Notes under the pieces: generated by a model
What the model was told of the DNA's origin: nothing
The model's database searches: none
What the model saw: only the letters and a program-made list of their open reading frames with translations
Part shown: positions 35,084 to 45,900 of the stretch, piece after piece
Position numbering within the stretch: the stretch's first letter is position 1
Layout: every line of letters starts with the position of its first letter
Program-made: the position numbers and the translations under genes
NCBI GenBank assembly: GCA_001643675.2
Contig: LSRY02000032.1
Location: forward strand, 124,001 to 188,000
From: Monocercomonoides exilis
Lineage: Eukaryota > Preaxostyla > Oxymonadida > Polymastigidae
Length of the DNA stretch: 64,000 bases
Direction: 5' to 3'

Positions 35084-36816
35084 TCATGCACTCTGATTAT
35101 GTTGGAGTGTGGTATCGAATTTATCAGCATCATCAACACCAGACTGAACAACAGCATGGTGTGACTGCTGCACAGGCGGAAATAGCGAAGATGTTGAAGC
35201 AGAAGAAGATGATTCAGAAGGGGAATAATTTGAAGTTTCACCAATCCCGCGGTTCCCAGTTGTTTGCACTTCTGATTTTTGAGAAGATTTGAGAGAAATC
35301 GGTGAATACGTGGAGTTTGCATCCACACTGACTGTATTTCCAGTGGCCATGCTTGATTCATAAGTAGAATGGTTCGCCATCGAGGAAGAGGAAGAAGAGG
35401 ATGAAGAAGATGGAAATGTGGATGGAGAAATTGACGATTCGCTGTTCAAAGAAGAAGGATTAGACGAAGTGAAATGATCATCAGGCAAATCTAGTGAAAC
35501 AATCGATTGAGGTGATTCAGAAGATGACAGTGGTTGATTCAAACCGTCTGAATGCTCATGGTCGTGACGCAGTCCAGCGGTTGATGAGAGAAGCTGCTCC
35601 AGCCCATCAAACGGGACAGTGGGATGTGCAAAGGGATTCCACCAACTGAATATAAGTTATCAAAACAAATAAAGAAAGAAATAAAAGACGAATGGCATTT
35701 TGCATTTTGATAAAAAAAAGTTCAAATAAAACATTTCGCATGCCATAGAATATTCTTTCCCATCACTATTTTCGCATTTTCAATCATCGACGGCTGTTTG
35801 TAAATGTTTTCTTCGCCTTCTTCAAAACTCTCCAATGTGGTCTCATTTCTTGCTATCATATGGCAGTGAGAGCAACATAGACATGATCCTGACATGCCCA
35901 GGGCAAAGATTAGAACAGCAGTCAGTAACACAAGAATAAGATACAGAGGATTAGACTCCATGAAGATCTATAATATGCAAAAACGGATCAATCAAAAGAA
36001 AACAATGAAATGAAAATTTTATCATAATTATGTGCTTTTTGAAAAAGATATCTATACCTGTGAAATAGACATACAAAATCCAGCTATATAAAGAAGAACA
36101 GAAAATGTTGTGTAAATTAAAAACAAAAGAAAGAATTTGTGATTATATGCTCCAACGCAATTCCCAACCCATGGGCCTATTGATGTTTCAAATAATGAAT
36201 ATGTGATCATTGCTATTAATTGAATAACTTCATACAATGATGATCCATTCTTAGGACGCATTTATTGCAGGATGAACAATGATGGGCTCGAGCAGGACGA
36301 AAATGCTTACATTTTTTGCAATAAGTTGGCATTCCAGGCGCTGGATTCGGAGGCTGTGGACGAGGGTACGCCTGCATTTCACTTTGAGGTATCATATTTG
36401 CCATTTCTCGATCAGTCTTATCAATCCACCATTGAGGCGCATTTCCAGGATTTGTCCAACTACAAGCGAATAAGATAAAGCGAAAATATACATAAGTTGA
36501 AGCATACAAAACATTCTGGTACGACGCAATATCAAGAATTATAAAAACACCAAATATGCAAAGAAGAACAACAGCAGAGGGAAAGTTAACTTTCATCATT
36601 TTTGGAAATAATATCCCGCAAAATGTGCCAATTGAAAGCAGTTGAAGAATTCTAAAATTTCATTAAAATATAAGTTTTTTTGAAATCGTGTTTGTTTTCT
36701 CTCATTCAAAAAAATATTAGTCCACACATTATGAAAACGTACATGCACCATGCATCCGGTCTTGAACAGCAAAGATGCGTTCTACATTTTCCAGTTTTTG
36801 AACCACAACATTCCAT
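35084..36816 (-). CDS. DHHC-type protein S-palmitoyltransferase (about 464 aa, five exons)
   Basis: Exons 36816-36743, 36651-36236, 36176-36058, 35967-35744 and 35645-35084 keep an open frame of 465 codons to TGA. The DHHC cysteine-rich domain is split by an intron inside the Cys codon: [29 protein letters not shown], then [11 protein letters not shown]. It has all zinc-binding Cys/His and the catalytic Cys. Hydrophobic segments flank it: [17 protein letters not shown] and [12 protein letters not shown] before; [20 protein letters not shown] and [18 protein letters not shown] after. [13 protein letters not shown] resembles the TTxE motif, and WWNPFAHP follows. The tail is Ser-rich. The enzyme transfers acyl groups to Cys of membrane-associated proteins. 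The fourth intron seems to begin with GC (GCATGC) rather than GT. Confidence 0.92.
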
Positions 36817-36958
36817 TTTTTATTTTGAAATGGAAAATTGTGGGAAATACTAAACTCAAAGGTTAGTTGAAAAGACTAATACAACTCAAATATATTTTCA
36901 AATTAAATATTAATGATTAGACATAAAAATAAATCAGAAAGAAATAAAAAGAACTTGT
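36817..36958. other. short spacer between co-directional minus-strand genes
   Basis: 142 bp of AT-rich sequence upstream of the DHHC start and downstream of the giant TPR gene stop. It should contain the DHHC promoter and the upstream gene's 3' end. No specific motif was recognised. Confidence 0.4.
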
Positions 36959-39900
36959 TCATTGTTCTTTTTTCTTTCGTTTCAGAATATTTCTTGACTC
37001 AACTCTTGATTCAATTTTTTGTTTAGCACTTATAAATTCGAGTATTTGTTCGGATGTTTGTAGATTTGGTAAAATAGGCCCGTTTAGCCCTTCCCAAAGT
37101 CTGATGTCCTTACTAATCTGCTCCGGAAAATATGCTGAGAGGCTTGAATCATTTAATCCAGCCATGGATGCCAAAAGTGGAACAGCATTTCGAGGGAATT
37201 GACATGTAGGAGCTACAAGCTCAAGGAAAAGCCCATTTCTAACCTTGTCAACAGCATACACAATTCCCAAGCATTTTTTCAGAAAGTTATGAAAAACATC
37301 AATCGATGCAATCCCATCATCTAGAATTGAAGTGACAGATGCAAATTCAGCTGATAGAAAAAGAAACTCTTTGTAAACATCACTTATAGTCTGAGTAATC
37401 ACTTCATAATTGTTCATATCCTTTTGCAGTCGTGCATGCTTCAGTGGTAGATTCCAAGCGAATCTTAAAAAATAAATCGAAGAATCTGCCATTGGTTCAG
37501 TCGAACTGATGATATTGCTCTTTTCAGTAAAATTGCTTGAAATTGAAGTTGAATCAGTGCTATCGCTTGGCTCTTTTGCCTCTTGTGCGTAGTCATCGTC
37601 GTAAATGACAGTCGGCTTATGTTTCGTTGAATTCCCAGTGGCTTTCTTTGTTTCATTTTCCATTTCTTCTTTTTCATCGTTTTGATTTAATTCATTACTA
37701 ATTTCTGGATGCAAAATTCTATTGAGTTTTTGTGTTGCGTTTGATTTCATTGCATCTAACTTGCTTTCGACTTCAATCGAAAAATCCTTTTCATTCGAAT
37801 ATGAGTTCACCCAGCTGCGAACATGAAAGTGCCAATCGTTTTTCACCAGTATTTCCCTTTCCTCCTTTACGACTCTTCTAAGTTCGCTCAATTTATTTGG
37901 CTGAATCAACAAACGGTGCGCAACCAAATCTTTCCACTGAGCAAATGCTCCTTTCGCAGAAAATGTTTCAGAAAAAAAAGAACATTTCTGTTTATCCTCA
38001 CCTGCTTTTGCTCGTTGATTTGTTGGTTTTCTCAGAATTGACAGTACAACAGACAGAGCAAAAAGTGCATTTGAAAGGATAAATCTTCCGCACACTGGGC
38101 GGCAGAAAGGAAATGAAAACAGCGAGCGAGAACCTAATCGAACTGATTTATCGAGAAGATCATAGAGAGTGTTCAGTGTGAAGAAATACAGAACAACCAG
38201 AAGAGAAGCTGATGCTTGCAGTGAAAGATAGGCAATTGTGCACGATAGCTTAAAGACAGAGTCTTCAGAGCAAAATGTGGGATAAATGCTTAGATCTTTG
38301 ACAAGCGCAGCAAGAAAGGCAAGCGGGTCGCTTCTTCCTGTTCCTGATGAAAGAGTGTTTGCAAAGTACGGAGTCGAAAGTTGTAAAAGCAATGACAGAG
38401 GAATTGGTAGTGCGTATTTCGGATGAGTCGGATAGTTTGCTGATGAATGAAGAGGCACGTCAGCCAGCATCCAGCTCCAAGAAAATGATGTCAGTATTCG
38501 AAGAGGTAAATATTGCAGATGAGCGCTTGATCTCTGAGGAAATTGAATAAACATTTGAATAGATGACATTTTCAATGGAAGAAGACAGCTTGAAGAAACA
38601 TCTGTTGAACAGCATTGAGCATTCTCCTTTTGAATGGAAGATGTAATTTTTGGAGAGTTGACTGGAGAACTCATTTGAAAATGAGAACGAATGAACTGTT
38701 GCAATTCTTGTTTAAACGGATTTGATGGTGCAACGACTGATGAAGGTGTTAGTTCTTCTGCAAATGTGAGCTGCTGACCGCAAAATAAAAGCAAGAAGTC
38801 TAAAATGTCACACAAATGTTCTTGTTTACTGGAAATATTAGTAGTTACATATGAAAATGCATTAGATTGATTTTTTCCTTGCTCTTCGAGAGAAGCTGTT
38901 ATTAAAGAATTTGAAGGCAAAATGATTTGTTTTGTTTGCGCAAAAGCGAACGGAGATGAAAAGTTAATTAGATTCAGGAACTTGTTGATTATAATTGACA
39001 CAACTTCTGTTGACGAAATGATGCACAATGAAATGCATCGAGAAAACTGCTCTTGCACATGAAATTGAGAATTCATAGATATCATTTCATCAAGTGGGAA
39101 AAACGCTTCATGATCGCTTGAATTTTCTTTTATTTTGTTCGAATCAAATGGCAATTTTGAAGTTTTGGAAGAAGGCAGAGACAAGTGCTCCATCGAATTA
39201 TTTGTTGAAGAAGGGTTGATCGAAATGTGCGAAAGTTGGCTTATGTTCCGCTCTTGTATTATTGAAACTGGTGAGCTTTTTTGCTCCATTTTTTTGTTCA
39301 CTTCTGATGTTGCTGTTTGCAGCGCAAGCTTCATCGTGCTCTCTTGAATGTGGATAGCGTCTATACCAGAAACAGATCCGAGACAAATGGCTGAACACTC
39401 CTGCTCTGAATGGAGAAGTCGCATCCGATGAATTGTTTGTGCATTAAACGGAACAGCAAATGCCGCATATATCCACCACAGTGACAGAAGAGGAAGACGC
39501 AGCGAGAGTAGCGCTGAAGATAGTGCAACAATTGGCCGCAAGTCAGTCGGGGCATGATGATGCAGAGATTCAACAACAATTAGAGTGTTCAGGTATTCCA
39601 GTAACAGCTTCCATTTTCTTCTAAAATCTTGCTCAGATAATTGTCCCTTGTTCAAAGCAATCCCTTCAAATGGACTCAAAAGTTTGATGTTATCATCTTC
39701 CATTCCAATGTCATCAACAAAATAGCTGTTTTGACTTTCGTGTCCAAAATGTTGCCATCCAATTTCTGATGACTGCAACTCAGACTCAGCAAAAATGTTT
39801 GTATTTTGACAAAATGCAATTGAAATGTTGAAGCTACACTTTCGAATCACTTTCAGACGAAGTGTATATAAATGCAGCAGAGGCTCAAATGCAGAAGCAG

Positions 39901-42900
39901 ATTTCAGTGCAAAAATATTCAGTCTGTCAGATGATCCGCCTTTCACATCAAATGGAATTAGAAAACTTGTTCGTAAGTTTATAAGCGCAGGCTTCACTTT
40001 TTCTAATTTCTGGATCAAATCTTGTTCTTTTATTCTTTGATTAAGTGCTTCTTTTATAGAACTGTATGTTTCGTGCAAAACAAACGAAGGAATTTGTACG
40101 ATATTTTTCCCGTTGTCTTCAACCATAATTATGGAATCATCTTCTTCATCTTCACTTTTGATAGCAGCCAAAGCACATTCAATACACAGCAAAGACTGAA
40201 CAAGAAATGAATCCAAAGACACTTTTGTGAGTGTCTGAGACAAAAGAAGGAGTGTTTGAGGCAAATGAGTGCAATACGAGGAGCACCATATGAAGTCGTG
40301 TCTTTTGGGCCTCTGTTCGCTGTCTGTTAAGTCAATTGTCTCAATTCCAGAAGATGTGTGGGATGTGTTTGAGACTTCGTTTGCTTTTGAGGGGAGGCAT
40401 CGATTTTCAATGGAATGTGACAGCGCTTTGCATAAATTCGATGAGAAAATTATCCTGAGTGTTTGGATTCTTGTTTGAAAGAGCAGATATGCAGCATATT
40501 GATGATATGAAAATAGGTGAAATAGACAATGTTCGTATAATTTATTCTCCATTACACTTTTTCGTCTCTGAATCTTCAGATTTCTGAGAGTTGAATGCGC
40601 TATCAATGCATCTGACACGATTTTTGTTGATGAAAATGCAGATGATGACGATGCTGTTTGGGCAGATTGAGAGAAAGGTGTTTGACTTACTGGGAAAAAA
40701 TCGGTAGATGGACCATTTTCAGTAAATGATATTTGAATAGAAGCTGGAGATGTTGGTGAAGTTACGGATGCTGATTGTACAGAAGCTATTCCAAAGGGAG
40801 ATGTAAGAGCAGATGGAGATGAAGCTGAAAGCAATCTGTGAGGAGCACTTAAAGAATTCAAATCTTCAGACAGAAAAGCATTCTCATTATTGGCACAACT
40901 TGAAAAGACTCTATCTGGGAAGAGCCATTGTTTCACTCCCTCTTTCTTAATGTATTGAAGCGTCTCTTTGATTTGGCTTAATTTTTGCTTTAGTCTCTGA
41001 AGAGCATCCATATCAGATATTCCCTTTAATGAGTTTTGACCAAACTCCTCCTTAAATTGACAGGTGTGGTAAGTCCTATTCACATGAAGCTTCTTCATCT
41101 GCCTTCGCGTGTAGCTGATAAGCATTTGGTGCGTTTCCCCTTCGATCGAATAAGCAAGCTGACGAAAAGAAGGATTTGAACTGCATTCAAAAGCATTATG
41201 AAGGCTTTTTAATGAAAGGGCTTTGTAATCTTCGATTGAAAGCGCTGCTTCATTTTCTGTTTTGTGAGATTTCTGAGGCTTTTCAAGCGAAAGCGAGTTT
41301 CTAATTGATTTGAAAAACTCATCAATAAAATATTCCTTTTTTTGATGTTTTGATTTGAGGAAGCAAAAGGCAAAATCTCTTTGCATATCTATTTGATTGC
41401 AAACTTTGTTATCACCTTTCTCTTCACCCATTGAATCTCCGCTATCACATTCTATTTCATTGTTTTCTTCATCTATGCAATCGTCCAACTCTTTCTTTGG
41501 ATCAAAATATGAATGATCCTGCATTTCAGCCAAAACAACGTCAGATGCAAATTTTGAAGATAGAATTTGAGAACGCAATTTTTGCATGAGCAGATAATTG
41601 AGCACATACGAAAGAAACAGCCAAGTTTTCACGCGCTTCGGATTCAGAATAAGGTCGCATTGAATGGCAGAGATACTCACAGGAGACAAAGGGAAGTAGG
41701 AAAATGTCAGTGAAAAGAGCGGGTGAGAAAAGCGATCTTTAAGAAGCGGTTCATTTTTCAAATGAGAAAGAGGAAGCGAAACAGAAGGTATCATTGATGA
41801 AGAAGATGCTGATAATAAAGAAGAAGAAGAAGAAGAATTATCATCAGAGCTAATTGAATCTAACATGTTTGCTGAATCTTGTATCATGCGAGTTGGCTTT
41901 AGCGCTATTCCTTCGCAGTTCATATATGAGCATAAACAAGAAAAGGTAGCTTGTGGAATAAACAGTTTTGATTCAAATCTGATAAAAAGATTGTTCAAAA
42001 TGTATCTTGCTTCATTTTGCCTCATTCGGAACAGAATAAAGTAAGGATGAAGCTGTGCATATGTGTCTATCAGATGCAGCGTGCTCATTTGATAAACTGA
42101 GTCTGATTGATGTGATGTCTGAAATACATCTGGCGCGAATACTAATTTTGGCGGAAGTTCAAATACATTTCTTGGATTAGAATCAGAAGATTCGGAATAC
42201 AAAGAAGCCAAAGAGTTGACAGAATTTGAGTCAGATAAGATAACATGAACCAAAGCAAGCTGAGAATAACGTGGAAATGTCAAAAAACCTGTTGCTTTGT
42301 CATGCTCATTTGAGTTCGAAGCGTGTTCTTCAAAATTCTGCACATTGTTCACTGAAAGAAGGAAGGGTGCACTAATCTTATTTAAACAAGCGACACACTG
42401 CACAAAGAGAGATTCCAGTGTGAACAGTGAACATTCAATAAAAGGGATATTGTTATAAGGAAATTCAACAGCATTGAGAAGCAGAATCGAATTGTTTCTC
42501 AAAGTGGCACTTGATGTTGATTGAGGATAACTCACTGAAGAACTTGAAGAGAATTCCTGTGAACTGAATGAAGAATGGTGCTCAGTAGAATGAGGAAAGT
42601 GGGTTGGCGAAATACGATTTGATGGTGTTGAAATAATAACATCATCATCCTCTTCTACAACAACATCGCTGCTGTCTTCGTCATCCCCATCATCAATGAA
42701 ATTACTATTGAAATATTGTTCTTCAACGACTTCTTCACCTTTTTCTTCGCCGTCTTCGTTGTCATCATCATCTTCATCATCAATTATGAGTTCAGGTGCA
42801 TAATATGAAAAGTCGTCCAGCTCGTCTACGACAATCTCCGCTGTGGTGTCTGCATCGTCTCCCAAAACGATCACTGGATTCTTCTCCAAATCAACTGTAT

Positions 42901-45900
42901 TTGACTGGTTTTTATGTTTGTTCTGCTTTCTGTTTGACATTGTTGCAGTTTGGCTTGAATGAAGAGGAGGAGGAAGAGGAGGAGGATGAAGAGTCAGTTG
43001 AGGTTGCATTTCGGCTTTGCGAAGAGATGCAATAGCTGACGCTGAAAAATGACTTTTATTACGGTAAACAAAGAAAAATGGATCGAGAAAAGGGATGAGG
43101 AGGAAGACAACTGTCCGCAAGAATATTGAATTGCATGATGAGCAGCTAGAAACAGACGAGAGAAGAGTGTGACATTCAGAACAGAATGAAAAAAGAGAAG
43201 ATGAAGAAGAAGAAAAATCGTGCTCATTTGAAGGATGTGTTGGAGGAGACGTGTTTGATCGCATGGCTTGTGCTGAAAAATAGTTGTGCAATTTCTCGTG
43301 AAAGTTGTATGTTGCAGGCAACGTTTTTGACGCAGGCAATGAAAATGCCTGTGATTCGAGTTCAACAAAAGTTTGTTGTTTCTCTTTGTGTTGTCTCGAA
43401 GTGGCTGCAGATAAAGATATATTTGTTCTTCGATTTGAGGTTGATTTTGAAGAAGAATTTGTAAAAGTTTGAAGATAATGCATCGTCCCGCGTGGGTCAA
43501 GAGACTTCAGCAGATGTATCATTTTGACATCTTGTAATGAAAGAACATTTATCAGACAAGAAAGATAAGGTGCCTGAAGAGAAGTTGAAAGAGACGCAAT
43601 CAAAGGGGTAAGTGAAAACAGCTCGAATTGAATGCATTGAATCAGCCTGGTGGTCTGTATTGGTATTGCTGGCTGGAATTCTTGTTTTTGATTGGCATTG
43701 TTTCCTGGTGTGTGTGAAATGTACTGTACAAATATTCCAGCATAGCTGAAGTTCAGCAGAATGACAGCACAGAATGTACTGATTGAAAGGTTTTCCTTGT
43801 TTGCTTCGAGAAATGAACGGCTCTGATTCAATGAAGAAAGGAAGAGAAACGTCGATTTTGTAACAAAAGAGACAATCGCATTCAGTTCAACTCTGATCTG
43901 CTGACTGATCACATCCATGTTTCCTCCCTCGGAAGCAGCGTTTATCAAATCTGAACGAAAAGAGCCGAACTGCGATGGGACAAGCGAAAGCAATGAAATC
44001 CCTATCTTCTCCAAATTGGGCAGTAAAGCAATGTTTATTTGAAGAAGGAGACTTAACATTGATGGAGAGAAAAGATCGACTTTTCTGTCATAATCTGAGG
44101 CTGTGTCAATAAGTGGCTGAAATATCTCGTTGGATTTCTCACAACAAGTGGAGACAGCACACAAATGATAAACAAGTGACTGGAAGGAGTATTCAGATTG
44201 GGATATGATCGATTGTTTTTGAGGCACAGATGGTTTGGCAGATTCATTAGCAGCCGAAGATGATGAAGCAGAAGCAGAAGCAGAAGCAACAGAACTTGAA
44301 GAGTCTTTAAGGATTGGCTGTGAATGCTGAGTTTTACTTTCTTCTATGGATGAATTGGAATACAAGCTTCGTTGTTCAAATGTGTGAATTCTTAAAAGCT
44401 GAGATGAAAATAAATGTGCGTTTGTGTCTTTGTTGCAAGCTTCTTCCGGTTTCTCTACTGATAAAAATGTTTCTAATGAAATTGGCTGAGAATTATGCAT
44501 TTCTGTGTTTAAACAATATTTTTCAGCAGAAATTTCGTTTTGTTGAGTCGCATTTTGAGGAAATGAAGATAAAGATGATGTCGATGATGAGGAGGAGGAG
44601 GAAGAAGAGGAAGAGGAAGAGGAAAAAGAGGAGGAAAAAGAGGAGGAAAAAGAGGAGGAAAAAGAGGAAGAAAAAGAAAAAGCAGTTGAAGGAGAATGTA
44701 CAATTTTAAGCGGAATCAGTGATAAAAGAAGCGATGTAACTTGTTCGTAATCAGCTGCTCTGTCAACATATTCCGAAATACGCGAAAGAAGTTCAAGGTT
44801 TAATTCGCTTGGCTCAAAATGCAGCATATGTGGAAGGAATATTTCTTGTGATTCTTGAGATTCTTGAGAAGCTGTATCGCTGTCTATTGAATAGTTCTTA
44901 TTACTTTCTTTCCCCTTCAATGGGAAATGGGTCTTGCACTGTTGTATTTGCGAATGAATCTTCAATTTATTTGCTTCTTTCACAAAAGCTGGCAAGCAAG
45001 CTACTTCTTCAAGTAAATGGACAAAATCCAGTCGAGATTTAAATGATTGCAGATTCAATTGCTTCAACTTTGGCAATTTTCCAAGTGTCAGCAAATCGTC
45101 TAGTCTTGTAATGTATTGAAACAGCATTTGCTCAAGCTGCCGCTTCACAAGGTAAGCAGTCAACGAGCGAATGTGCGATAAAGTGTCCGATTCAATCAAA
45201 AACGAATTCTTCAGGAACATTGTGAACATCGAAGCATTTTTTGGCAGGTTGTTTGCTTTTTCCGATGGAGAACCAAACAGCTCCTTCCACTTATTCGCCA
45301 CTTCGCCTGACTTCAGAGAAAAAAACAGACTGAGCACTTCATATGCTTCCTGGTCGTGCTGAAGATTCTTCATCCAATCTGCAGTTGGTGATTCCTTCCC
45401 TATGCATCCACGTATCATGCCAGCAACAGACTCAGAATTCATTTTGGATGCCAACATAAGCAGAAGATCAGCAGCTATTTCAGCCCCAACCAAAAGCAGC
45501 TCCGGCTCCAAAACTGCAAATTTGTCCACGTGTGCGATGCTGATGAATACAAGCAGTTGCGCGGCGCGCGTCCATTTTGTGCTGAATATGGCAGTCTCAG
45601 GCAGCAATTCCGTCAGATCGTAGAAGTCAACAAACGTTGACTGAGAATGGCTGTGTTCTGAATCAGAACTTTGCGATGGTGATTCTTTTTGCTCATTCGA
45701 TTTTCCTCTTGTCGCACGCCCTCTTTGTCTGTTGCACTCAAAACAGATGATTCGAAGGAGATTGTGCAGTGTCGAGCTGGTGTGCAGCACAACAACAGAT
45801 TTCTTCTCTTCAGACGGTGTTCCGACGGATCGAACAAAGTTGCTCACGAATTCGTGCTTCATCATTTGTGCTTGAAGTTCGGGTGATTGAAAAGAAGCAG

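Noticed and set aside
42994-43500. 168-codon minus ORF and other overlapping ORFs inside the giant TPR gene
   Set aside because: Shadow frames of the long ORF; His/Leu/Phe-rich text without motifs.
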